A DNA stretch of 64,000 nt from Cardiocondyla obscurior (lineage: Eukaryota > Arthropoda > Insecta > Hymenoptera > Formicidae). Both the position numbers and the translations under genes were made by a program. Position 1 is the first letter of the stretch, and every line of letters begins with the position of its first letter. Positions 26,400 through 37,525 of this stretch are shown here, piece by piece. The stretch spans positions 3,100,001-3,164,000 of the forward strand of contig NC_091878.1 of NCBI RefSeq assembly GCF_019399895.1, read 5' to 3'. A model generated the notes under the pieces. The model searched no databases. It saw only the letters and a program-made list of their open reading frames with translations, and had not been told where the DNA came from.

Positions 26400-29173
26400 T
26401 TTTTTATTTAGTACGAAATCATTTATCTCGATAGACTTTACTCTTAGAAAATTTTATTAAAGTTTATTCATTCATTATTAAGGTAATTCATTCTTCGCTT
26501 TTGTATATGATTAAATTTCATACACGGCTGATGAAGATTTGTGCAGATCAAACTTCCGTTTTCTTTATTAAAAATTTCTTTGTTTTCTCTCTTTCGCTCT
26601 CCCCTTTTTTTTCTACTTTTGTTAGATATTTTCTCTGGGCGATATTCACACTCTACGATTTATTCTTCACAATCCACATAGATTGCCGACTTTTTTTTTC
26701 AAGTCTTTTTAACTTTTGATTGTTGCCGAAGTATTTTTTTTTTGTGTAACATTGACGTAGGACTCATATTTAATTAAGTTCGTACAATCGAACGCAATGA
26801 AATTTATTCTTTGATTTTTTCTCTTACTTTGTACTGAAAGTAGTCACGTAATCTCGATTTGCGCTGGGATTTAAGCGAAATCCAACGCTTTTCGCATTGA
26901 GGCGGACTTGCTTTATATCGCGGGACTCAAATTTCGGTGCGGCCGATGTCCTACGTGCCCGATTTCAAAGGGTCCAATCTCCATCCCGCGCGCGGGCAAG
27001 GCCGCGGCGAAGAAAAGCGCCGTTTTCGATCGAACGCTATCGAACGTGGGGCAGCCCCCGGGGCTTTGTGCGGGATCTCTTTGTGCGCGATACATTCTAT
27101 CAAATCAAGATGTAACTCGCTATGCATTCGCGATGCACGCGCGGATTTTTAAAAAATCTCTTCAGGTTTTTCGATTAAACGCCGCGACTAAAGAAGGGAC
27201 GTGCGTTCTGGCGCACAATCCAGTCTGAAAATCTTGGAAATTTGAAATCGTTAAACTGTTAATTAATATTAATCGAGTATCCATATAGTGTTCTTGATTT
27301 CGTCCGCGGTCGACTGTGCGTTAGACTGTATATTACTCGTGTTTGGACGCGTATTCCAGGGCCAGTATATATTCTATCGATCGGTTAACATGTCGGGCGA
27401 CGTTTACATGGCAGATCACAAACAGGTCCTGCCGGCCGATGCATATTCATTTTTGTCGCGAGGTATTGCCGGGTAGTTTTAAGGAGAGAATCCCGCTGAC
27501 CTCGTCCGACGGCGGCGTTGTCGCCGCCAAGATAAACAAGATAATTAAAAGATAATTAACAGATAGAAGAGCGCCGTACGTGACCATGCCGCGCCGGCTT
27601 CAGATAATCTCAATCCTCTTTCGCTGGAAGTGGCGTGAGACGATAAAACCGGGAGCGGGGGGGTGAGGGTTGGCAACGAGGCAGCAAAATGGGCACGAAG
27701 AAAGGAGGGAAGTCGGGAGGAAAAGGAAAGGGCTTGCCAAACCCCCGCGGCGATTTGTGCCTGCTGCCCGCAATAAAACCACCAGGCTACAATCACGATC
27801 ACAACCGCCGCGTGATATCAGCCGCCGAGATCGAAATAATCCACCGGGCAGCCGCGCCGGTCGATTCGCGGGATGCCGCGATTCCGAGATACTCCGCACT
27901 TCAAAACCAAAGAAGCGACGAGCGCGCAACCGAAACGAAATATTAGGAGAATCCTTTAATATACAAATCCCACAAATCACGAAATCCATTAAAGAACCGT
28001 GAACCGCGGCGCGGCCGGAAAACGCCGTACAACTCCGAAGATTAGCGGGAATTAATTAATTAAAGAGATCCCCGGAGGATAATGAGACAATCCCAAAGGG
28101 ATCGTGACGACTCCCCCGAGCGCGGAGGGAAGCCAAAATTAATTATAAATTCAAAATACGAAAATCTCATTCCTCCCGCGAAAACTGGAAATTCATTAGC
28201 GCGGAAACAGCGTGTGCCAAGATTTACGGGGGAAGGGGAAGGGCGGGGGGAGGAGATTATTAAACTTTCGAGTTTCCGCGACTACGGTTTATCTTGCGAG
28301 AGACGTTATTTATTCCCGTCGTCATTCACTGTCTTTATCTGCCGGACGGTTATGACGCATTGATTCGCCGATGCCCGGGCCGGTTATGCCTTCATAAAAG
28401 CCCGCGCGCTGGATACGACGTACAGATAGCTTCGGGTTACGATTTTGCGCCGCGCCATAAACTTAAGGAACTTCAAAGCGATAACTGCCGCGGGATCGCG
28501 ATTTGTAGCCCCTGCGCGCGAACAGTTAAATCCCAAGCAGCGTTCAAACTCGCGTAGCTGTGTTGATTCACCGGGAGTTACGCGCTTCTGATTGCTTATA
28601 TTGGAAAGTATAAGCACGCTCGATCCGAAACTATTACGATCCGATGCGAGTTACGGTGCTCACGGACGGGCGTGCCGGAAATTCATTAACGTAGAAATAG
28701 CGGCGATCCAATTTTCAAGGGAGAGCTATTAAAAAATGTATATCTTCTCGCGGGCGAGATCCGCCGGTATGAAAAACAGTTCCGGATCGGCGGCGCTCGA
28801 ACGCATTCGACATCAGCCCCGTTCGGGATGGGGAGGGATTAAATTTTGCGTGAAATCCGCATTAAGCCGGATCCCACGGCGGGGGCGAGGGATCGAGGGC
28901 GGACGGAAAAGGATGGAAGGGGGACGAAGGGGGGCTAAAGCGCGACAACACGAGCACGTACCAACATAATTTGTCTAACTGCGCTCGCTCGCACGGTCTG
29001 ATGGTCAGCGGGATTGCCGCTGGTGTAATTCGGCAACAGCTTGTAGTGGTTCCGAGTCCCATTGCGCGGTAACGTGTACTAATGCCCGTGCCCCCGTGCT
29101 ATCTGCTCGTATTACAGCGCCCTGTATAGCTAATCATCGTTAGTGACAGAGACATCGACCACGGCCAATTAAT

Positions 29174-29420
29174 GGTGTCGCCCGTTGACGTTTCGGCAAA
29201 AACCCGCCGGCGCGCGGTACACGATTCCGGGTTGTTCAAATTGTAATCTATACGCGATGCCCACAGCGAGAGAGGATCTCCGGGAATGGACTTTTCTGCT
29301 GTCGTGCGAAACTGCGGCTCTCCGCAAGTAGAATAGGCGGTGTCATACGTTGACGTTTCAATAAAGGCTCGCGCGGGGACAGCGCAGAACGCTCCGCTGC
29401 CCAAATTGACATCTAATGAC
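29174..29420. repeat. Diverged direct repeat, period 165 bp
   Basis: GGTGTC followed three bases later by CGTTGACGTTTC occurs at 29174 and again at 29339, exactly 165 bp later. CAAATTG followed two bases later by ATCTA recurs with the same 165-bp offset (29237 and 29402). Between these anchors the copies are diverged. Because 165 is divisible by three, a minus-strand open frame (29099-29428) shows a matching 55-residue period with a shared ETST-x-DT word. The 12-base core is identical at the DNA level and the surrounding changes do not favour synonymous sites, so I treat this as a DNA repeat rather than a repeat protein. Confidence 0.6.
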
Positions 29421-29978
29421 AGAAACATCGTTTCGAAAGAATAACGCCTGTAAATGGAATTCCTCTTTCCTCCCCGCAGCTTGAAAATCTACGCGGAAAA
29501 AGAGAAAGAAGCGATAAATATAAGCTGCGAAATTGAACGTTAGCGCGTGACGTTCAGTGGGGTCATGACGACGTAGAAATGAGGTAGAATGCGGGGAATT
29601 GGGTAACAGGAGATACTCTGGCGCGTTATAACACGGAGGTTACTTTGGAGAGAGACGAAGAGCGAGGCGGAGAGCTTTAATTGGGTCATAAGTCCCTCAC
29701 GATTCAACCAACTCGCAACCCTATGACTCCTACCTGAGTCCAAAACACTTTCACTCGCTCTCATAAAGCCCTTACTCGGCTCGAAATCACTTTCGCCCTT
29801 TCGCAAATCCCGCTAACTTTTTTTTTTCACTTTAATTTCGTGAGGCGAAATATATTTATGAGAGAAAAAAAGAAAAAAAAACAATGTTACTTGAGTACAA
29901 TAAAAATGAAAAAATAATAATTAAAAAAAATAATCGAGCGAATAAAAAGATATCTAAATACATGAACTGCCAATTAAT

Positions 29979-29991
29979 TTACGTGACGTAA
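29979..29991. promoter_or_regulatory. Inverted bZIP-like word TTACGTGACGTAA
   Basis: TTACGT and ACGTAA flank a central G, and the word contains TGACGTAA, close to CRE and PAR-bZIP sites. It also ends in ACGTAAG, which could be read as a donor-like word. Only sequence resemblance supports a function. Confidence 0.2.
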
Positions 29992-31381
29992 GTGTCCCGG
30001 GATGACAATATTTCAGATATTACCGGATCTCTACGAGGTAGCTGCAATAAAATTTGTGAACAATGATAACGAGGTGCGGGAGCGAGTGTACTGGAGAAAA
30101 TGCAATTTGCAGTGTCTTGCGCCGCGATGTTCGTCGCCGACTTGGCGATAAATTCTGGACGTTCGTGCGGCAGTCAGTATATACAATGCATATTTCATTC
30201 TGCATAATGAATCGCCGCGCCATCGGGCCTTTAATTAAAATTCAGGCACGGCCGTAATCAGGAAATAATAATTTTTACGCGAGCTCACCCGACACTCCGC
30301 ATTATCGTCCGCCGTCGGGCCGGATGTCGTCATTTGCATATCGCAATAACTTTAAGGCAAGACTTTATGTTTATTGGCAAACCGCAACTAATTTATTTAT
30401 CATTGAAAATTCGCTTGAAAATAATATGAGCAGAATTCTCTTTATCAGTCAAAATGCGCCAGAATAAATCGAAAAACGTGCGAAATTCGATCAAATGACC
30501 GAAAGAGAATGTATATATGACCTGCGTTTTCGAAATTGTAAAATAATTGTTGTACTGTAATTGTATATCTAATTGTTTCGGTAACAATGCTAATTGTTTA
30601 TTAACGAATGGCGCTTCAAAGCTTTAATTTGCATTTTAATCATTGCCCAAATGATCTGTTTATTCCACATTTTAGAATAATTCGCGAGATGTGTCCGTAT
30701 GTGAGGCAATTCTTGGAAATATCTTTCTCTCGCAGGGCATTTTGAACGTTTGGACGGATGAGATATCAAAACGCGATAATATGTAGGATCTTGATACGAA
30801 GTATGAAAGGCAAAATAGTATCATAGAATGTCGCGAGGGGTATTTTTGTACCGCTGTTACTTTACCAACGCATTATCGAGCCCCGAATGGACGGCGATAA
30901 GCTCGTGGTCCATTTTGTTGACAAAAAAACATACACGGAAAAAGGTAAAATGCATGAGCAAGCCAGCGCATATATGTCCAGTCGATTCGCACTTGTTATG
31001 AGAGCCACTGTATCGTAAATATTTATTCGCGGAAATATTTTTCCCGAGTTCCGCGAAAAATGTTTTCCAAAATTTTTCCGCGGCCGTAATCGTCGATCAG
31101 TGACTCGCCTGCCATTTCCAGGTTTCGCAAAAATGCAAACAACTCACCGAGTTCCACAAAGAACAATTATAGATTTCAGGAGTTTGAATTTTGGAGTACT
31201 CGCAAAATTAAATTGCTAAGAAGATCGGGAGAAAACGAAAGAGTACGAATTTTATTTTCGATCAGTAGAGAATAAATAAATTATTTGTCTATAAATTTGA
31301 AAGTTTTGACGAAAACTCGATAAATTTTATACAGAACGTTAAGTTAAAAAACGTGTTCAAATCAATTAATATTTTTTTAGA

Positions 31382-31408
31382 TTTTTTTTTTTTTTTTTTT
31401 TTTTTTTT
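31382..31408 (+). repeat. 27-base poly-T run
   Basis: The longest homopolymer in the window. It could be a minus-strand retroposon A-tail or a slippage product. No flanking target duplication was found by eye. Confidence 0.9.
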
Positions 31409-32590
31409 GCGAGCGCAAATAGGTGCACTCAATTCTTCTTTTATTATTAATTCTAACCAACAGTGTTTGAAAAGTCGTTATTCAGTGTGGTTTATTATTC
31501 AAAATCGTTTCAATTATTTTAATTATTTCGCGTTAACTTTGATATCGCGGATTGATTACAAAGTTTGCCACCGCTTTCAAATTTTCGGCATAGTGCATAC
31601 TTTACAAATCCGTAATTCTATTATGTGTATATATTCTATCTATACATGCACGCTATTGATATTTCTGCGAGGTCAATACCCACATCCTATTACTAATGCA
31701 AATGCGCTTCTATAACTATTGCAAATAAGTCTATTATTATTACAAATAAGCTGTGGGCGAGGGTAATTATTATCGATTTACCACGGCTTCCACGTAATGT
31801 GAGCTTATCAATCCTTGTTCTAGAAGTGAAAAGGCAATCGGTGCAATGCTGTCCTAATTTATTAAAACGCTATAACGTCAGAATCGGAAAAAATAATATG
31901 AACTTTTTGATGATAATCCTTCGAACTTAGTAATTACAATACACGTTACAAGTGATACGCTTTTCCCCTTAAATTCTCAAGAAGGGAGAAAAATTTTTTT
32001 AATTACGTTTTGTTTTTTTTTTGCGTTTAATTAAAAGTAACTGGATTTAACAATTTCGAAGTTCTCCAATTAAAATCCCCGACGTCGGAAAGTTGAAAGT
32101 GTTCTTAGTAATTGACACTTTTATTTTCATCCCGTTATCACCTTCGAAGGGCCGCGTCAAAATAGTTCTCAACTATGTGTTTCGCGAAACGTAGCTCAAC
32201 ACGCCGGTGCAACAGCTTTACCCCCTCGTACCGTCGAGTTCCAAGATCGGCTCTGTAATTTATTTTATAATTCCGCGGAACATGATAGTAAGGAAAAGAG
32301 GTGAGAGCAGTGGACCGAAAGGAGATTCTGTTTATTTTACTGCTCCGGCGGCTTTTGCAGTTGGCAGATTGGAAAGGTGGCGGACCTCCCGGCTTCGTAA
32401 TTCCCATGGAGAGGAGACGGGGGTGCAAAAAGAGGAGAGAACGTGGTTGCGGTGTTGGGGAAAGATTGCGGGATTACTGGACGCCGGTGTATTTCGTAGA
32501 TATCGCCGCGGTGCCCTTTTTTTTTTTATTGTGTCGTAGCTCTCTCTTTCTCACCCCGAGTTTGCCCGCTTCCCGTCGCCCCCTCGAGGC

Positions 32591-32744
32591 TATAAAAGCA
32601 CTCTCCGGCGTTACGGTTTAAAGCCGCGGTCGCTACGTCGGTCGATTTGTTAATTTGCGAGCCGACCACTACTTACCCTTGGCCAGCGAGGGTGTATTAG
32701 AGGGCGCGTTCGGGGAACGTCCAATAAAAAAAAAAAAAAAAAAA
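32591..32744 (+). other. TATA-like box followed by AATAAA and A-tract
   Basis: TATAAAAG at 32591-32598 lies in GC-rich DNA. AATAAA at 32723-32728 runs directly into an A tract (32726-32744). The spacing of about 130 bp would suit a very small RNA unit or a short retroposon, but in real retroposed mRNA tails the AATAAA normally lies 10-30 bases before the tail. I could not find an initiator or flanking target duplications. Confidence 0.2.
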
Positions 32745-33826
32745 GAGAAAGATTAGCCTGACAAGTTTATGGTTTTCAAATAATGCGGTATAAGCACTTT
32801 ACCCTTTTCCCTCCACTATTTTCATTACATTATTCGACATTCTGGTTTCTGAGCCCAGCGTTTATTGATTATTACTGCGCCTTGCAAACAGCATGTCGCG
32901 TCTCGCAATTATATCTCATTAATTTTGTCAGTTATTTTTGTCTCCTGTAATTTGCGAAAAATTCAAAGTAATCAAAATTTGTGGGAATGCGCGAAATAAT
33001 TAATTTAGGCAAAAATCACTGGGAAATAATCCGGAGCGTCGAGAAAGACGAGGCCGCGCCGCGTATGAAACCGAAACGTTTATCTGCGGCCAAGTGCCAA
33101 AACAAGTCCCATTTCGTTGGAAGCAGGATCGTTTCGGAGCAGGAAAAAGCGCGGTAGACACTAATGCGTCTCTTCCTAGAAGGATATAGCGGGCGGTTGG
33201 TTTCTTGCTTCCTTAAACGTCGTTGGAAAGTAGCGTACTTGCGGCGCGCAGCAACCGCTGTCGTTATTCCGCAAAACAGAAATTCCGGCGAAAGGAAAAA
33301 GTCCGGCAGGAGCGGGAGATCTATTTGTTATTCCACGGCGAGCCGCGAATAAATTGCAGGTAAACGTGACAAAGCGGATAACAATCACGATTTGTAGCGC
33401 TGACCGCCGACTAAATTGAATGTCGAATTCGGCGTGATAAATAACAAAAGTTTATTATACACATATCTATTAGCAATATAATAAAATAAGAGCGGCGATA
33501 CGCGTAGTAATTAGCGCAAACGTCAGAATAATTACATAAAATTAATAATTTTTCAATATCTCGCGAGATGCTCGCAGCAGCCGGCCGCGCGTGAAACGCA
33601 ATTATCTTTTGAAACAAAATTTTAACTTAAAAGCATAAGGATGTAACGTCCTGCAAAGAGACGCGTGGCAGGAGAAAAGGCGGCACGACGAAATGCGAGG
33701 ACGACACGATGGTGCTGTTTTAGCTGTGTGCAGTGTCGGTGGCAAGAAACAAAAGCCGTTCTAGCAGGTGCAGGCAGCCTCAGGGTTGAGATAAAATGGA
33801 AATGTACTGTGCTGCGGCGCACGTGT

Positions 33827-33850
33827 ATGCATATACATATACATATACAA

Positions 33851-33882
<32 letters not shown>

Positions 33883-33928
33883 ATACATATATATATATAT
33901 ATATAATCTATATACAATATAGTATATG
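33827..33928. repeat. TA-rich microsatellite array
   Basis: Two blocks of (TA)n separated by TG/TAC-containing words, beginning with CATATACATATACATATAC-type repeats. It is self-complementary and can fold into a long hairpin, which explains overlapping Ile/Tyr-rich frames on both strands. Confidence 0.85.
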
Positions 33929-36175
33929 CGAGTACACCCTGTATGATGGGCCGCGTGTGCGCCTCATATGTACATATGCGGGGTGCGAGTGATAACGTTT
34001 CGCGCTGAGACTGCCTCTATCTCCTATTGGTGCTCGAATTGCTACGACCCCGGGATATCCTGCAACACAGGGTAACTCCTTTTAGGATTCTGGGCGAAGG
34101 GATCTGCAGCTAAACCGTCGGCGATAGAGGATAAGGGAAATGTCACAATATACAAGAAAGTGACAAAGCCAAAGGTGTGGAAAGGGGTAAAGTAAATGGT
34201 AAAGAAAGCAGTGGGAGGGACGAGGAAAGAGAAAACGAAAAGATATTTCGTCACAACGTACTCCCCATTTGATCTGCAAGATGATTTTTAGAATGGAAAA
34301 TCTTAAATTAAATTGTGATTGAAACATCTTAAAGTACTAAAAAGAGAAAATACAGAAAAGGGCGGGCGAGTATGCGAATCGAAAGATTTGCATGAATTTG
34401 AAGAATCGAGAGATGCGCTGAAACGGAGAGGCGGAATAATATTTTTCGTAACTTTGCAAAAAGTAAAAGTTCGATTTTAAATTGGCAAACAACGGGAATA
34501 CATTTTATTTTTCGATGAATACATTTTGTTTATTATTTTTTTTTATTGTAAAATAAATATTTCAGTGTAATGCAAAATTTTAAATATAAAGGCACAAATA
34601 TTTCTTTTTTTTTTATAACGATAAGCGCAGCGCGAGATAAGGGAAACAAAATAACAGAACAAATAAATCTTCATAAATCCGTAAATCCGTACAAAGGTGA
34701 TATGCCCTTTAAACTATATTTTACTAAAACATTTTTCTAATATTAAAAAAGGGATTTCTGTATTCGTTTGTATCTCTTAATCCCTCGCTCTCGAGATATG
34801 ACAAGTTAAAACCAGTTTTTTGCCTGAATGGAGGTTTGCAATTCCATCGGAAAATTTTATAATCCATTATATTTACGTTATATTTTAACAAAATTTGGAT
34901 TTAAAAGGAATTTTTTTTTTAATAGTTTAGAGACATAAAACTATTATTATACGTTATTAAATTAATAGAAACATATTGCGCTACTAAAAGCATATATATG
35001 GCGGCATACAATATTTAAAATAAAATATTATTAGGTTCTTTTTTTATAAAACAGAAGGTAGTAGGTATTATACATTACAGTATAATATTTATGAAAAATG
35101 CACATTGCCATATTAAAATAAAACTAAAATATAATTGCCCTCTTAATATGGAAAGCAATAAATTATATTTAACACCTTTCCTTTCAAGCTTGGAAATTAT
35201 TGATCGATGTTTAACATTTGTAAAATATATCCCGGACATTTTTCAAAGCAATTAAACAACCTGTACAAATTTATGTCGCCCAATTTGTCGTCGCGGATTT
35301 GAAATATCTCAAGGCAAAATTGAAGGCCATAAATAGTCGGCGTGGCCAATATGTCAAACATCTTCAGCTCCGACATGAGTAAACGTATTGGTCCAATATC
35401 CTCGTTGGCGAACGGACGCACGCAGTTGCAGTGTAATAGCGTTATGTACGTCGGCAGTCAAGTGAACGATGAACTCGGACAGGTTCGGCCTATTCTCCCT
35501 CGGGATAGTCGTCGCGTGATAACTGAATAATTAATTATACGGCGAGATTAATTTGCGCGGGGCGACGAGCTTCGTTTGGAATACGATACTAGCTTGTCCG
35601 TGGAGAACATCTACGTGCGTCCGGTAAGATTTATCGTTTACTTGATGACTTTACTTCGGGCGATTTACGGGTCTTAACTGCCATTACGACGGACGCAATT
35701 GGCTCGGCTAATTTTACGCGGCCGTCGATCTGCCATCGTCATTTAATCACCGCTAACTCCGCGGATTGACAACCCAAAGGCAAAATCGTTTGAAAGCTCG
35801 ATAATTTAATCCCTCCCCGTTTTTTAATCCACCCCCATGTCTCAAGAGATGCCTATTAAGATGACGGAGTTTAAAGATATTATGTTCAAAAAATTGAAAG
35901 GGGGATCAGCAAGGAACTTTCTAAGGAGATGTTAAGGAAAGAACACATTGTCGAAAATTTTCAAATTTTCTCTTCTATCGGTTGAACAAAGTATTCTTTT
36001 CGTAATTTTGAGGTCATGGAAAACGAATAGTATTATAGAATATTTCAATTCCTTTTTTTTTTCTTTTTTTATTTTTAACGATATTACAGAGCACGCGTTT
36101 TGCGCGTACTATTTACTTTTGCCTTTTCTATGTTAAATAAAAAAGACTGATTTACTATAATAATTTTTAATAATA

Positions 36176-36203
36176 TACTACAAATGTACTACGAATGTAC
36201 TAT
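36176..36203 (+). repeat. 11-bp tandem repeat
   Basis: TACTACAAATG is followed immediately by TACTACGAATG and a partial third copy (TACTATG). It lies about 50 bp upstream of the 455-bp tandem repeats. Confidence 0.7.
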
Positions 36204-36256
36204 GTATCTTATATGGTATTTTAAACGCTTCTCGTTTCGTAAAATTCACGACGCGA

Positions 36257-36711
36257 GCGCTCGAGGCAAAGTGGCGTGCGCAAGCGTAGCAGTGGGGCCG
36301 TAAAAGAACCGGCAGGCTGCACTTTCCTTCCTCAGTCCCCAACCGGGCGCTGACTTAGTAGCAACTCTGTGCAAGACAGTCCGTCTTAAAAATACATTTT
36401 ATCGTCATTTATACGTTATATTCGATTCCCCGAGCCGTAACTCGCGAGTGATTGATTGTACCTAGTTCCATTAAGCTCTAAGCAGACTGATCGACGATTA
36501 TATCTAATACTGCCGTTTATGTAACCCAGCCGTTTCACGACACAGCCGACAAAAAAATCAGTGATAGAACAGAAAGTTGATCGTTGATTAGTTTGGTCGA
36601 AGCTCGCTCGAAATGGGAGTGTATCTACGAGAAGTGTGGCATATTCAAGTTCTGTGTAATAAGCGAGCAAAGAACAGGACTCGGTGGTGTGGGACCGCGT
36701 ACGTGTCTCGG
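36257..36711 (+). repeat. 455-bp direct repeat, copy 1
   Basis: The unit begins at GCGCTCGAG and is followed directly by copy 2 at a constant offset of 455 bp, checked at three anchors (36257/36712, 36421/36876, 36692/37147). By eye there are about 20 to 22 mismatches and no net indel, about 95% identity. The unit contains GAGAAG at 36630 followed at the same distance as in exon B by GTAATAAG. This suggests it carries a diverged copy of the exon-B start. There is no terminal-repeat structure between the two copies, so a tandem duplication is more likely than an LTR pair. Confidence 0.85.
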
Positions 36712-37166
36712 GCGCTCGAGGCGCAGCGGTGTACGCAAGCGCAGCAGTGGGGCCGTGAGAGAACCGGCAGGCTGCACTTTCCTTCCTCAGTCCCCAACCG
36801 GGCGCTGACTTAGTAGCAACTCTGTGCAAGATAGTCCGTCTTAAAAGTACATTTTATCGGCATTTATACGTTATATTCGATTCCCCGAGCCGTAACTCGC
36901 GAGTGATTGATTGTACCTAGTTCCATTAAGCTCTAAGCAGACTGATCGACGATTATATCTAATACTGCCGTTCATGTAACCCAGCCGTTTCACGACACAG
37001 CTGACAGAAAAATCAGTGATAGAACAGAAAGTTGATCGTCGATTAGTTTGGTCGAAGCTCGCTCGAAATGGGAGTGTATCTACGGGAAGTGTGGCATATT
37101 CAAGTTCTGCGTAATAAGCAAGCAACGAACAGTACTCGGTGGTGTGGGATCGCGTACGTGTCACGG
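36712..37166 (+). repeat. 455-bp direct repeat, copy 2
   Basis: Second copy of the unit above, ending where the boundary sequence is amplified into a 35-bp minisatellite. Most differences from copy 1 are transitions. Within the minus-strand frame shared by both copies, I count nine differences over the aligned 91 codons. Seven change the amino acid and two do not, which is the pattern of unconstrained DNA. The copies therefore do not appear to encode a selected protein. Confidence 0.85.
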
Positions 37167-37258
37167 GCGCGCGGTGCGGGGGGATCGCGTACGCGTCACG
37201 GGCGCGCGGTGCGGGGGGATCGCTACGTGTCACGGGTGCGCGGTGCGGGGGGATCGCT
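37147..37258 (+). repeat. 35-bp GC-rich minisatellite, about 3.2 units
   Basis: Units at 37147-37181, 37182-37216 and 37217-37250 (34 bp, one base deleted) start with GGATCGC and contain CACGGGCGCGCGGTGCGGGG-type sequence. A partial fourth unit (GGATCGCT) follows. Units 1 and 2 differ at one base, so the expansion is recent. The unit overlaps the end of the second 455-bp repeat and extends into what would be the start of a third copy, so it grew from that junction. Confidence 0.9.
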
Positions 37259-37487
37259 CAACACAAGATAGCTGACTCACGGCTAGTTACCATGATTTCC
37301 ATACGGCAGATCAATCTAAAAATAACCTACGACAATAACGCGACTTACGGTATTTTCGTCGGTGTGCGTGGCTTGCGCGCGTGATGTCCAGATATTCTTC
37401 GTGCAGCGGCTCTCGATACACGCCGAATATTCTTTACGCGGCGAGTACGTATACGAATACACTTTTGTGGTACATGGACATACTTGA

Positions 37488-37525
37488 TTAACCGTGTTGA
37501 ACTTTCTTTTCTGTTTCAGGTAATG
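37488..37525 (+). other. 3' splice site with juxtaposed 5' splice word (possible recursive site)
   Basis: A branch-point-like TTAAC at 37488-37492 is followed by a pyrimidine tract and TTCTGTTTCAG ending at 37519. GTAATG follows immediately. CAG|GTAATG directly after a polypyrimidine tract is the layout of recursive splice sites in long insect introns. The paralogous acceptor at 20800 has the same tract but is followed by ACAAAA, so the juxtaposition is specific to the B-locus. Confidence 0.35.

Larger units (their letters stand above)
21331..29100. other. Mosaic non-coding region, no recognisable gene
   Basis: No gene is supported. The + strand frame 21913-22116 (67 codons, ATG start, mixed amino acids) is the most protein-like short ORF, but no domain, splice site or homologue is recognised. 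Pyrimidine arrays lie at 23797-23811 and 24427-24464, and an A run at 24841-24855. An 18-bp perfect palindrome of T/A/C/G lies at 26382-26399. The open frames around 24.23-24.70 kb (up to 157 codons) are generated by the CT/GA array and its flanks. 27.55-28.0 kb and 28.7-28.97 kb are purine-rich GC stretches that open several frames at once. Confidence 0.55.
29441..36256. other. Mosaic AT-rich non-coding region
   Basis: No gene is supported. Contents include a bZIP-like inverted word (29979-29991), a POU octamer (30332-30339), a 27-base T run (31382-31408), a TATA-like box with a downstream A-tract (32591-32744), a long TA array (33827-33928) and AT-rich DNA from 34.45 to 35.2 kb. A minus-strand frame ending at 35197 (stop to stop about 86 codons) has ordinary amino-acid composition, but its first in-frame start is GTG and a + strand frame overlaps it. 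I do not call it a gene. Just before the B-locus an 11-bp word is tandemly repeated at 36176-36203. Confidence 0.55.

Noticed and set aside
35051..35075. let-7-like word GGTAGTAGGT
   Set aside because: The seed does not match let-7, and the downstream sequence folds only into a stem of about 8 bp, not a microRNA precursor.
36257..37166. The 455-bp repeats as a pair of LTRs
   Set aside because: The copies abut directly with no internal region, no TG...CA ends and no target duplication.
36416..37233. Matching minus-strand ORFs (137 and 120 codons) in the two 455-bp repeats, read as a duplicated gene
   Set aside because: Over the aligned part, seven of nine differences change the residue, so no purifying selection is visible. 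The shared frame follows from the recent DNA duplication.
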